This document shows positions 44,758 to 54,413 of a DNA stretch of 64,000 bases, in pieces. Origin of the DNA: Olsenella sp. Lineage in GTDB: Bacteria > Actinomycetota > Coriobacteriia > Coriobacteriales > Atopobiaceae. Position 1 is the first letter of the stretch. Every line of letters starts with the position of its first letter. Both the position numbers and the translations under genes were made by a program. The DNA is taken from positions 145,608 to 209,607 of the forward strand of contig JALCMG010000004.1 of NCBI GenBank assembly GCA_022648325.1. Direction: 5' to 3'. Under the pieces are notes generated by a model. That model saw nothing but the letters and a program-made list of their open reading frames with translations, had not been told where the DNA came from and made no database searches.

Positions 44758-45462
44758 AGTCTGGCGAGAGGTGTGGGCGGTGAGCCGCAGCACCAACCCA
44801 CAAATGCAACGTTCCACCCAGCTGACCTGGTATTCGACCCCACACTCGCGCACCGGGGCCTCCGCTTTGGGGCTACGCGGCCCCTCACTCACAACCCTCT
44901 CGCCCGCGAGGCCGTATGCCTCTTGTCTAACGGGCGGTGCGACTTACCTCTAGGACGAGCCGTGCTCGCCGCAGGGCGCACCCCGCGACTTACGTGGATC
45001 CTTTTGACCTCGTCTGCCATGAACTAGGGCGCACGCATGCACCCGCAACCACAGACCTGGGTGGAACGCGGGAGATTATAGCAGCTGCGGGAGCCGGGCT
45101 CGGGCGAGGCGGATGTCGAGTGAGGGCACAGTTGGACCGTCGCATGCCCCTCGCGCGAGATTGAGCGCCAAGACTACGCGCAAAAGTCGAGATATGTGGG
45201 TTATTTTCCTGCCTTGGAAGACAAATCCGTGCCCCATAAGGCACAAACGGGCGGCACCTGGCTGCATATTGCCTGTTGGCGCTCCCCCGCCAGCTCCCTA
45301 GAGGCCCCAGCGTGCCCCGCGCTGACCCCAAAGGCGGAGACGCACTTACACAATAGTCCGATTCCGCACGTAAATCGGCGCAAGAAAGTAGCACGGAGGC
45401 CCCTGAATCCTACAGAAAAGCCCGGTTTGGCTCCCAGGAGCTGATTCGGCAAAGCGGCAGCT

Positions 45463-46221
45463 TCACCACACGCGGGCAAGCGCGCATGCCGTGACCGATG
45501 CCGCTCCACGTGCGAGCAGGGCCCTCGCGGCCTCACGCACCGAAGCGCCGGTAGTAATAACGTCATCGAGCAGGAGCAAGTCAAGTCCCGAAACGTCATC
45601 TCGCACCGAGATGGTGCCCGCAAGGTTGGCCGCCCGCGCCTCCCGTCCGAGAGAGCGCTGGTCGCGCGAGTGCGGGCGCACCAGGATGTCCGCCAGGGCA
45701 AGCCCTTCCTCCCTGCAGAGCGCACGAGACACAAGCTCCATGTGGTCGAAGCCTCGCCGAGCAAATGCCGCCGAGGTCGCAGGCACAAAGCACGCAGCGT
45801 CGATGGCCTGCGGGTCAAAGCGCGCGCAGCCGTCGCGCGCAGGCCACGCAGACGCCTCGTCGAGCGCCGTCGCCATTGCCGCAGCGATGACAGGCGCCAG
45901 GCGAAGCTCATGGGCATCCTTTAGGCACGAAACCATGCGGGCAGCCGTGCCGGCAAAGCTAAGCGCGCAAACGGTCGAGCGGGTCTCCCAGTTATGCTCG
46001 CACTCGGTGCAGGTGAGAAACCCATAGGGAGCCCCGCAGTCGGGACACGCCCAGCTCTGGGAAATCCAAGAAAGGGTCTCGCGGCATTCCTCACACACCA
46101 GCTCGCCCGGCATCTCGCAGGAGACGCAACGGGTGGGCCACAGCAGCTCGGCGGTGCCAGAAGCAAGTAACGACGCCCCCTCAAAGAGGCGGTCAACCAT
46201 GCGGCTCTCCCCAAGCGACAT
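45463..46221 (-). CDS. comF: ComF family protein (phosphoribosyltransferase-like)
   Basis: 252 residues from ATG 46221 after GGAGGTC. N-terminal zinc-finger part with CVSCEMPG, CEEC, CPDCGAPYG and CTECE. C-terminal PRTase fold with the PRPP-binding signature LLLLDDVITTGASV and the upstream RRGFDHMELVSRAL. ComF proteins take part in DNA uptake for transformation, but homologues occur in non-competent species too. No other com genes are in the window. Confidence 0.92.
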   Translation of the reverse strand: MSLGESRMVDRLFEGASLLASGTAELLWPTRCVSCEMPGELVCEECRETLSWISQSWACPDCGAPYGFLTCTECEHNWETRSTVCALSFAGTAARMVSCLKDAHELRLAPVIAAAMATALDEASAWPARDGCARFDPQAIDAACFVPATSAAFARRGFDHMELVSRALCREEGLALADILVRPHSRDQRSLGREARAANLAGTISVRDDVSGLDLLLLDDVITTGASVREAARALLARGAASVTACALARVW

Positions 46222-46294
46222 ACGACCTCCATCGCTCGCGCGGACGGGGGTCGCATAGGTTGATCCGATGGTAGCACTCGGCTATCCGGGACGC

Positions 46295-47308
46295 CTACCC
46301 AAGAAGCGCGCAGGCGTTCTTCCAGAGCGCGGCGTAGGTTTCGTCCCTTGTCGCCACGCCAGCATCTTCGCGGGCGGCAGCAACGCATGCGGCCGAGAAG
46401 GCCACCATAGCGGGCTCGCACTCCTCGCCTCGCAGCGGCACGGGTGCCATGTAGGGGCAGTCCGTCTCTGAGAGGAGAAGCTCAGAGGGGCACGCAGCGG
46501 CGGCCGCGCGGATGTCATCCGAGCGCTTGAACGTTGCAGCCCCGCCAAAGGCGATGTGACAACCAAGCTCCACGAAGGGGGCCATGACCTCGGGGCCGTC
46601 AGTAAAGCAGTGCAGGTCGCAGCCTGCAGAGGGCACGCCCTCCTCGGCAAGCACCCGCGCGGCCAGCTCGTGCGCAGAGTGATTGTCTGGCTCCTGGCCA
46701 TCTCTGATGTGCAGCTCCACCGGAAGGCCGTGCTCGCAGGCAACGGCAAGTTGCCGCCTGAACGCGGACTCCTGCACGTCTGCCGGAAGCTCGTTGTACG
46801 GGCCAAAGTCCAGGCCAATCTCGCCCACACCCACGCAGCGCGGGCTGGCGAGAAGTTCGTCCAGGCAGGAAAGCGCAGCCTCGTCCAGTTGCGCCGCCCC
46901 ATAGGGGTGCGCGCCGGCCACGATGCGCACGCGCTTCACGAGCGACGAGAGGCTTGGATACCCCGGAAGCTCCGGCGGCATAAGCCCGTACCGCGCGCAC
47001 TCCTCCAGGCGCTCGGCGGCACGCTCTACCTGCTCGTCTATCCATGACAGATACGCAGCAGCCGTGGGAAAGAGGCGCGGCACCTCGTCCACCGGGTCGA
47101 CCGGCACCACCAGCAGGCGCACGCCTGCAAGCGCCGCGCGGCAGATGGCAATCGAGGAATCGTGCCGCGTAAAGCTCGTAAGGTGCCCGTGGGTGTCCGC
47201 CAGCGGCGCGCTCGCCGGCGGCAGCTCCCGCGGGCGCCCCTTGCGGTCGTGGAAGAGGTGGCCGTCCTCAAGCGTGAGCGCGTCAAGGCCGAGAAGCTCG
47301 CTAGGCAT
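46295..47308 (-). CDS. tatD: TatD family metal-dependent hydrolase / DNase
   Basis: 337 residues; ATG 47308 overlaps the rsmA stop (ATGCCTAG), showing coupling. Metal ligands: DTHGHLTSF (HxH), GVGEIGLDFG (Glu), VELHIRDG (His), DLHCFTDG (His) and SETDCPYMAP (Asp). It has about 45 extra residues before the barrel (MPSELLGLDALTLEDGHLF) and an unusual insert after the HxH motif. TatD-type enzymes act as 3'-5' exonucleases. Order metG-rsmA-tatD is common in actinobacteria. Confidence 0.9.
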   Translation of the reverse strand: MPSELLGLDALTLEDGHLFHDRKGRPRELPPASAPLADTHGHLTSFTRHDSSIAICRAALAGVRLLVVPVDPVDEVPRLFPTAAAYLSWIDEQVERAAERLEECARYGLMPPELPGYPSLSSLVKRVRIVAGAHPYGAAQLDEAALSCLDELLASPRCVGVGEIGLDFGPYNELPADVQESAFRRQLAVACEHGLPVELHIRDGQEPDNHSAHELAARVLAEEGVPSAGCDLHCFTDGPEVMAPFVELGCHIAFGGAATFKRSDDIRAAAAACPSELLLSETDCPYMAPVPLRGEECEPAMVAFSAACVAAAREDAGVATRDETYAALWKNACALLG

Positions 47309-48176
47309 CCGCACCGCTCTCCCCTGCCGCAGCACCCGGAGCCGTAGTGCCCTCCAGCGCGCCAGCAAGCCGCACGAAGTCCTCGGGCAAGAGGGTCTCG
47401 GCACGCACCCCCGGCGCGATCCCGCACGCGGCGAACGCCGCGTCCAGCGCGCCCTTCTCGTACCCGCTTGAGGCCATGGAGTTCCGGATGGTCTTGCGGC
47501 GCTGCGCAAACGCGGCGTCGATCACCGCCAGCGTAGACTCCGGCGCGCCCTCGAGCGGCGCCCGGTCGATGCGCACCACGGCGGAGTTCACGTGCGGCGG
47601 CGGGTCGAACGAGCCCGGCCCCACCTCAAAGCGACCGGTCACACGGCCGAGAAGCGCAAGCTTTGCCGTGTAGGCGCCGTAGGTCTTGGACCCGGGGGCG
47701 GCGCAGATGCGGTCCGCGACCTCGGCCTGGACCATCACCACGGCGCGCTGCACGGACGGGATCTCGGAGAACACCTTGAGGATGAGCGTCGCCGCCACCT
47801 GGTACGGCAGGTTCGAGACGAACTTGCCCGGCTCGAGCGGCAAACCGTCCGGGAGAACCCGCAGGGCGTCGCCCATCACCAGGTGCAGCCGCTCGGAGTC
47901 CTGCGCGCAGGTCTCGGCCAGCACCGGCTCGAGCTGGCGGTCGGCCTCCACGGCACAGACCGCACCCACGCGCGGCAGCATGGCGACCGTGAGGGTGCCA
48001 ATGCCCGGCCCCACCTCGAGCACCACGTCAGTGGGGTCAAGCCCCGCCAGCTCCAGGATCCGGCCGATCACCGTGTCGTCCACCAGGAAGTTCTGCCCAA
48101 GCCGGTGCTTTGTCGAAAGCCCAAACTCGTCGAGCACGCCTCGCGTTGCGGACTGGTTGGCAAGCCAGGAGTGCAT
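47301..48176 (-). CDS. rsmA: 16S rRNA dimethyladenosine transferase
   Basis: 291 residues. RsmA/KsgA dimethylates A1518 and A1519 in helix 45 of 16S rRNA. Motifs: KHRLGQNFLVDD, VLEVGPGIGTLTVAML (AdoMet site), VEADRQLEPVL, FVSNLPYQVAATLI (catalytic NLPY) and FDPPPHVNSAVVRI. ATG 48176 lies just past the metG stop; the frame open upstream overlaps metG and is not used. C-terminal Ala/Gly tail. Confidence 0.96.
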   Translation of the reverse strand: MHSWLANQSATRGVLDEFGLSTKHRLGQNFLVDDTVIGRILELAGLDPTDVVLEVGPGIGTLTVAMLPRVGAVCAVEADRQLEPVLAETCAQDSERLHLVMGDALRVLPDGLPLEPGKFVSNLPYQVAATLILKVFSEIPSVQRAVVMVQAEVADRICAAPGSKTYGAYTAKLALLGRVTGRFEVGPGSFDPPPHVNSAVVRIDRAPLEGAPESTLAVIDAAFAQRRKTIRNSMASSGYEKGALDAAFAACGIAPGVRAETLLPEDFVRLAGALEGTTAPGAAAGESGADA

Positions 48177-48180
48177 GGCG

Positions 48181-49782
<1,602 letters not shown>

Positions 49783-49880
49783 GGGCTGGGTCTCCTAATG
49801 ACGGATGGTGCGTAGGTGCGCGGCGCGCATGCGGTTGGTGATTATACCGCGTACGAGAAGGTCGCCGCGCGGCGACGCCC

Positions 49881-51506
49881 CTAGCGCCTAAGGCTCCCCA
49901 TGAGGCCACGCGCAAGCTGCCGCGTGACCTCGCGCCCGAAGGATCCAATCATCGAGGTGGCAACCCGTCCCACCTGCTTGGCAACCTCCTGCTGGGCCTT
50001 CTCGCGCTCGCGGGCTTCGCGCTCGGCCTGCTTCTGGGCCGCCGCCTCGGCACGCTCGGCCTGGCGCTCTGCCTCACGAGCGGCCTTCTCCTGCGCCTTT
50101 TGCTGCTCCTTGGCTGCGCGCTCGGCCTCCTTCTGGCGGTTGGCCTCAAACTCGGCCTTCTCCTTCTCGAAGGCGGCGCGCTCGGCTGCGAGCTGGGCGT
50201 TCGCCGCCGCCACGTCGCGCTGGCCCTGGATCTGCTCGTAGGCGCTCTCACGGTCTATGGCCGTGCCGTACTTCTCCATGAGGTCTGCCTGGGCGGCATA
50301 GACGCCGTCCATCACGTCTGCATCTGCGGCGGCCATGCGGCACTGGGGGGAGAGCACGCGTGCGCGCTCAACTACGGAGGGCCTGCCCTCCTCGTCCAGA
50401 AGGGAGACCAGGGCCTCGCCGGTGCCCAGATCCTGGAGCGCCTGCACCGAGTCGAACGCGGGGTTCTCGCGGAAGCTTGCTGCCGCCGCACGCACGGCCT
50501 TCTGCTCGGCGGGCGTGTACGCACGCAGGCCATGTTGCATGCGGTTGGAGAGCTGCGCCAGCACCTCGTCGGGAATGTCCGACGGCGACTGCGTGATGAA
50601 GTAGACGCCCACGCCCTTCGAGCGTACGAGCTTCACCACCTGGACAATCTTGTCCACGAGCTCTGTGGGCATGCCGTCGAAGAGCAGGTGCGCCTCGTCG
50701 AAGAAGAACACGAACTTGGGCTTGTCGGGATCACCAACCTCGGGCAGCACATCGAAGAGCGAGGAGAGCATCCAGAGCAGGAACATGGCATAGATCTGAG
50801 GCGTCTGGATGAGATTGGCCGCGTTCAGGACGTTCACATAGCCGCGACCGTCCGGGACGCAGGCAAACCAGTCCTCGAGGTTAAGGTTGGGCTCGCCAAA
50901 GAAGATGTCGCCGCCCTGGTCCTCCACCGAGATGAGCGCACGCTGGATGGCGCCAACCGACTGCGGCGAGACGTTGCCGTAGGTGGTCTGGTACTCCTTG
51001 GCGTGCTCGGAGACGTACGAGAGCATCGCCCGCAGGTCCTTGAGATCTATGAGGAGAAGGCCGTTCTCGTCTGCCACGCGGAAGACAATGTTGAGGACGC
51101 CCTCCTGAACCTGTGTGAGGCCAAGGATGCGGGCGAGCATGACCGGCCCCATGTCCGAGACGGTCACGCGCACGGGGATGCCCTTGTCGCCCAGCATGTC
51201 CCAGATACGCACCGGCGCACCCTGGAAGTTGACCTCGCCCTCCTTGAGGTTGAAGGTGTCCTGGCAGCGCTTGCGGATGAAGTCTGTCATCTCGCCAGCC
51301 TGCGCCACGCCCGTGACATCACCCTTAACGTCGGCCATGAAGACGGGCACGCCTGCCTGCGAGAAGCCCTCCGCGAGAACCTTGAGCGTGACGGTCTTGC
51401 CCGTGCCGGATGCGCCAGCGATGAGGCCGTGACGGTTGGCCTGATTGAGGAGCAGGCAGCAGGGCTTCTCGCCCTGGGCAATCCAGATCTTGTCACCTAC
51501 GAGCAT
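49881..51506 (-). CDS. HerA-like ATPase (DUF853) with charged coiled-coil tail
   Basis: 541 residues from ATG 51506 after GGGAGG. P-loop ATPase of the HerA/FtsK superfamily: HGLIAGASGTGKTVTLKVL (Walker A), KFVFFFDEAHLLFDGM (Walker B), VGVYFITQSPSDIPDEVLAQL (sensor region). From about residue 420 a long Ala/Glu/Lys/Arg coiled coil (AERAAFEKEKAEFEANRQ and following) leads to GSFGREVTRQLARGLMGS. DUF853 proteins are widespread; their task in DNA metabolism is unsettled. Confidence 0.9.
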   Translation of the reverse strand: MLVGDKIWIAQGEKPCCLLLNQANRHGLIAGASGTGKTVTLKVLAEGFSQAGVPVFMADVKGDVTGVAQAGEMTDFIRKRCQDTFNLKEGEVNFQGAPVRIWDMLGDKGIPVRVTVSDMGPVMLARILGLTQVQEGVLNIVFRVADENGLLLIDLKDLRAMLSYVSEHAKEYQTTYGNVSPQSVGAIQRALISVEDQGGDIFFGEPNLNLEDWFACVPDGRGYVNVLNAANLIQTPQIYAMFLLWMLSSLFDVLPEVGDPDKPKFVFFFDEAHLLFDGMPTELVDKIVQVVKLVRSKGVGVYFITQSPSDIPDEVLAQLSNRMQHGLRAYTPAEQKAVRAAAASFRENPAFDSVQALQDLGTGEALVSLLDEEGRPSVVERARVLSPQCRMAAADADVMDGVYAAQADLMEKYGTAIDRESAYEQIQGQRDVAAANAQLAAERAAFEKEKAEFEANRQKEAERAAKEQQKAQEKAAREAERQAERAEAAAQKQAEREAREREKAQQEVAKQVGRVATSMIGSFGREVTRQLARGLMGSLRR

Positions 51507-51587
51507 GGGGCCTCCCAACGTGGACTGTGATGCAAGTTGCTGTTATGTGGATTGTAGTGCGTATGCGAAAACCTGCGGGACAAGGGG

Positions 51588-52460
51588 CTACGGCTCGGCA
51601 GACGCAGCCGCTGCTGCCACTTGGTCATAGACCTCGGCCCGGGGAACCGAGAACTCCTTGGCGAGCCGCTTTGCCAGCGCGGACTTTGGCTCCCCGGCGG
51701 CAAGGCCCTCGTGGATAGCTTCCTCGAGCGAGGTCGGTGCGCCGGCGGCCACCGCGCCCCTATGGCGCTCCTCGAGCTCTTCTGCCGTGGGCGGGGCGAT
51801 TACAATAACGCACTCCCCGCGAATCTCCCCGCGTGCGGCCACGGCTGCCGCAAGCGCTGCCGCCTCGCCACGCACAACCTCCTCGTGCAGCTTGGTGAGC
51901 TCGCGCACCAGGGCCACGCGACGGCCAGGCATGACCTCGGCCACGCTCGCAAGCGTGGCAGCCACGCGGTGCGGAGACTCGTAGCAGACGATTGCGCCCG
52001 GCACCAGCGCCAACTCGCCAAGCCGCGCAACCTGTGCGGAGTGCCGCCGCGGAAGGAACCCCTCAAAGAAGAAGTGCTCGCAGGCAAGGCCGGAGGTAAC
52101 CACGGCGCACGTAACCGCAGATGGCCCTGGCACCACCTCCACGGGAAGTCCCGCGTTAAGGGCGGCGTCCACCAGGCGCTGGCCGGGATCGCTCACGCCA
52201 GGCATCCCCGCGTCGGAGACAAAGGCGACACGCTCGCCCGCCTCGATGCGATCGAGCGCAGAGGCGACCCGCGACGCAATCACGTTCTCGTCGCAGCGAA
52301 CGAGAGGGACGTGCAGGCCAAAGGCAGAGAGGAGCCGTGCCGTGACGCGGGTGTCCTCGCAGAGGATAACGTCCGCCTCGCCAAGCGTGCGCCTTACGCG
52401 CGGGGATGCGTCTTCGAGGTTTCCGATGGGTGTGCCCACCACAGAGAGAATGCCTGTCAT
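51588..52460 (-). CDS. rsmI: 16S rRNA 2'-O-methyltransferase RsmI
   Basis: 290 residues. RsmI methylates the ribose of C1402 in 16S rRNA. Tetrapyrrole-methylase fold: VVGTPIGNLEDASPRV, ADVILCEDTRVTARLL, FVSDAGMPGVSDPGQRLV, VPGPSAVTCAVVTSGL and the specific FEGFLPRR. It overlaps the GH5-like gene by ATGA, so the two are translationally coupled. Confidence 0.96.
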   Translation of the reverse strand: MTGILSVVGTPIGNLEDASPRVRRTLGEADVILCEDTRVTARLLSAFGLHVPLVRCDENVIASRVASALDRIEAGERVAFVSDAGMPGVSDPGQRLVDAALNAGLPVEVVPGPSAVTCAVVTSGLACEHFFFEGFLPRRHSAQVARLGELALVPGAIVCYESPHRVAATLASVAEVMPGRRVALVRELTKLHEEVVRGEAAALAAAVAARGEIRGECVIVIAPPTAEELEERHRGAVAAGAPTSLEEAIHEGLAAGEPKSALAKRLAKEFSVPRAEVYDQVAAAAASAEP

Positions 52461-53518
52461 GAGCAGATAAGCCCCCGCTCGAAGGAGGAGAGCGCCACGC
52501 GGGCATCCCAGCTAGAGAGCCTGCCCGTGGTCTTCCAGGTCTGGAAGAACCATGCCGGGAGCTTCTCATATGCAGTGAGCTGCTCGGACGAGTAGATGCG
52601 CTCAAGCGCAACGCGACCCTCGGGCGTCATTGCGGCATCCGCGATGGGAAGGGCCGAGGACCACTTTCCCACCATTACCGGAAGGCCGCTCTTCTGGTCC
52701 TCGCGGATGTGACGGTGAATCTCGGCCATGATGCGACGCAGCCCCATCGTATTGGCTCCGGGGGCATAGCCCATGTCGGCCATGATTGCGGAGGGCTTGT
52801 CCAGATGGCAGTCGAGCCAGACGTTCTGGTATTGGCGCTGGGCCATGAAGCGACGCCAGTCGGTGGGAATGCCTGCATCGGGGAGAATGACTACCGGGTC
52901 TGGGCCAGCGGCTTCTCGCACGCGGTCGTAGGCAGCACGGTAGTAGTTTCTCAGCAGGTGACCGGGGAGGCCATCGGTAACACCCAGACCGCGCCGCGTC
53001 TGGATGCGGGCGTCGTCTGCGACCTCGATGCCAAAGAAGCCCATGCGCGAGGCGTACCTCGAGCTCAGCTGGGAGAGAACCCAAAGCGAGTTCTCGCGTA
53101 TGCCGCGATCGTCAGTGAAGTTGTTCCAGGTCTCCTCGTCCCCGGGAACGCCGGGGTTCACGGCAAGCGCAAAGACCACCTTGAGGTCTATCTCCTCAGC
53201 CCACTCGAGCGCTTGGTCAACTTCGTCAATGCAGCCCAGGTAGGAACCGGGGTTGGGGCCTGCTTCGCCAAAGACGTACCAAGGCACGGGCAGCCTCACG
53301 GCGTTGAAGCCGCGCGAGGCGATGCGGGAGAAGTCATCTTTGGTGAGGAAGCGTGCGCGATGGCGGCGCACCACCTCACGGTATCCCTTGGCGCCCAGCG
53401 AGGTGATGAGCGATGGCTCGTCAAGCGCGCCCGAGCCGGAGAAAAGCTCCGGCGTGACCCAGGATTCGAGCGTAAGCCAACCGGTGAGGTTGACACCGTG
53501 AAGGGCGTTCTCTGCCAT
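52457..53518 (-). CDS. GH5 exo-beta-1,3-glucanase homologue lacking both catalytic glutamates
   Basis: 353 residues from ATG 53518 (GAGGTGG upstream). The N-terminus HGVNLTGWLTLESWVTPELF matches the family pattern RGVNLGGWLVLEPW, and GFNAVRLPVPWYVFG follows. Where active enzymes read GIELLNEP this has GIEVADDA (Asp169 at the acid/base Glu position), and where they read VGEWSAALTD this has VGKWSSALPI (Lys285 at the nucleophile). The substrate-site His of DLHGAPG is also gone (ALAVNPGVPG). It is therefore probably a non-catalytic carbohydrate-binding or regulatory protein. Alignment was by eye. Confidence 0.8.
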   Translation of the reverse strand: MAENALHGVNLTGWLTLESWVTPELFSGSGALDEPSLITSLGAKGYREVVRRHRARFLTKDDFSRIASRGFNAVRLPVPWYVFGEAGPNPGSYLGCIDEVDQALEWAEEIDLKVVFALAVNPGVPGDEETWNNFTDDRGIRENSLWVLSQLSSRYASRMGFFGIEVADDARIQTRRGLGVTDGLPGHLLRNYYRAAYDRVREAAGPDPVVILPDAGIPTDWRRFMAQRQYQNVWLDCHLDKPSAIMADMGYAPGANTMGLRRIMAEIHRHIREDQKSGLPVMVGKWSSALPIADAAMTPEGRVALERIYSSEQLTAYEKLPAWFFQTWKTTGRLSSWDARVALSSFERGLICS

Positions 53519-53611
53519 GCGCCACCTCGCTCCCATCAAAGTTCAGCTCTACTTCAGAGTGTAGCGCAGGTTGCGGCATTGGACGAACCGACCAGCGTTA
53601 TTGCCGTCGCA

Positions 53612-53747
53612 CATTCGCGACGGCTGTGGCGGCATTCGCGACTGTTCTGGCGGCATTCGCGCTGCGACACCGCTCGCTCCACGCAACACATTCGCCATCC
53701 GAATCTGTTGCGACCTGCGCGGGATACACATTCGTGTACGAATGTGT
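53612..53747. promoter_or_regulatory. Cluster of CATTCG half-sites and two dyads upstream of the GH5-like gene
   Basis: CATTCGCG occurs at 53612, 53633 and 53654 with an exact 21-bp period. Two palindromes follow: CAACACATTCG-N5-CGAATCTGTTG (53684-53710) and ACACATTCG-TGTA-CGAATGTGT (53726-53747). All share the CATTCG core. The arrangement fits cooperative binding of a dimeric regulator on one face of DNA, controlling the leftward GH5-like/rsmI operon. Confidence 0.55.
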
Positions 53748-53808
53748 TGCAGCCCTTGGCGAGAATGCCGCTGGGCGCCGGAAGACCCCGGGTCCAAAAC
53801 TCCGAGGC

Positions 53809-54237
53809 CTACTCCCCTCCCGGCTCATACGACGCCCGGTTGTTGGGGGTCTCGTTGCAGTCCACTCGGCAAACGGGAAGCCCGCGCGCGGTCAGCCGGT
53901 CAAAGAGGTAGTGCGCCAGGTTCTCCGAAGTAGTGCGGAAGGGAAGGATGGTTAGGCTGAAGCCCTCGGAGGCCAAGGCCTCGAGGGTCGCCGGCGCGAG
54001 GGACCCCTCCTCAACGAGGAACGTGTGGTCAAGGGCGTCGCACTCTTCGCGGACAATGCGCTTGAGGGTCGCAAAGTCCACAACCATGTCTTTCTCAGTG
54101 CCAGAGGAGCCCAGATCGTTGGAGCGAACGTAGACCGTCACACGCCACTGATGGCCATGGAGGTTCTCGCACTTGCCGTTGTAGTCGGTTAGGAAGTGTG
54201 CCGAATCAAACCAGTACTCGGTCGAGAGCGTATACAT
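53809..54237 (-). CDS. queD: 6-carboxy-tetrahydropterin synthase-like protein (QueD/PTPS)
   Basis: 142 residues from ATG 54237 (AAGGAGGG upstream). Tunnelling-fold PTPS: FDSAHFLTDYNGKCENLHGHQWRV gives the zinc histidines and the catalytic cysteine (read in part), DHTFLVEEG and TSENLAHYLFDRL the remaining active-site residues. In the queuosine pathway QueD makes 6-carboxy-tetrahydropterin. No queC, queE or queF is nearby, so the assignment to queuosine rather than another pterin role is by family only. Confidence 0.85.
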   Translation of the reverse strand: MYTLSTEYWFDSAHFLTDYNGKCENLHGHQWRVTVYVRSNDLGSSGTEKDMVVDFATLKRIVREECDALDHTFLVEEGSLAPATLEALASEGFSLTILPFRTTSENLAHYLFDRLTARGLPVCRVDCNETPNNRASYEPGGE

Positions 54238-54320
54238 TCGGAATCCCTCCTTGCAGACAAGCGGTCAGGTGGCGTGATTGGTCATCGAGGCGTGGGGGTA
54301 GCGCACCCGCAGGTGCATCT

Positions 54321-54378
54321 GAGACGATTCCGGACGTTTTTGCCACGCTGGACAATGTTATGTGTCTAGAACCGTCTC
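54321..54378. repeat. 58-nt stem-loop repeat, copy 2
   Basis: Same length as the copy at 28570-28627. Ends GAGACGATTC and GAACCGTCTC pair, the next CCGGAC/GTCTAG segment pairs partly, and the loop conserves CTGGA, then AATGTTATGTGTC. It lies between ricT and queD. Confidence 0.7.
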
Positions 54379-54413
54379 AATAGCCCACAGGTGCCAAATA
54401 CCGCGGCGGCCTA

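Larger units (their letters stand above)
44458..45462. other. 1.0-kb gene-free region between hpf and comF
   Basis: No frame with a credible start and product on either strand. It contains the hpf upstream region, two adjacent 46-nt hairpins (44650-44757), the inverted pair CGTTCCACCCAG/CTGGGTGGAACG about 245 bp apart (near 44812 and 45056), and a small hairpin GTGCC/GGCAC near 45226. tRNA, tmRNA, RNase P and SRP signatures were looked for and not found. A non-coding RNA or a decayed gene is possible. Confidence 0.6.

Noticed and set aside
44761..45080. RNase P RNA, SRP RNA or tmRNA
   Set aside because: None of the signature stretches (GAGGAAAGTCCG, GGTCAGGTCCGGAAGG, terminal tRNA-like end) is present on either strand.
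45201..45917. Long open frame running through comF in another frame
   Set aside because: Its translation is low-complexity Arg/Pro/Ser sequence, it has no ribosome binding site, and comF is clearly the real gene there.
54238..54413. preQ1 riboswitch upstream of queD, suggested by GGTTCTAG
   Set aside because: The sequence belongs to the 58-nt stem-loop repeat, which also occurs far from any queuosine gene, and the A-rich preQ1 tail is missing.
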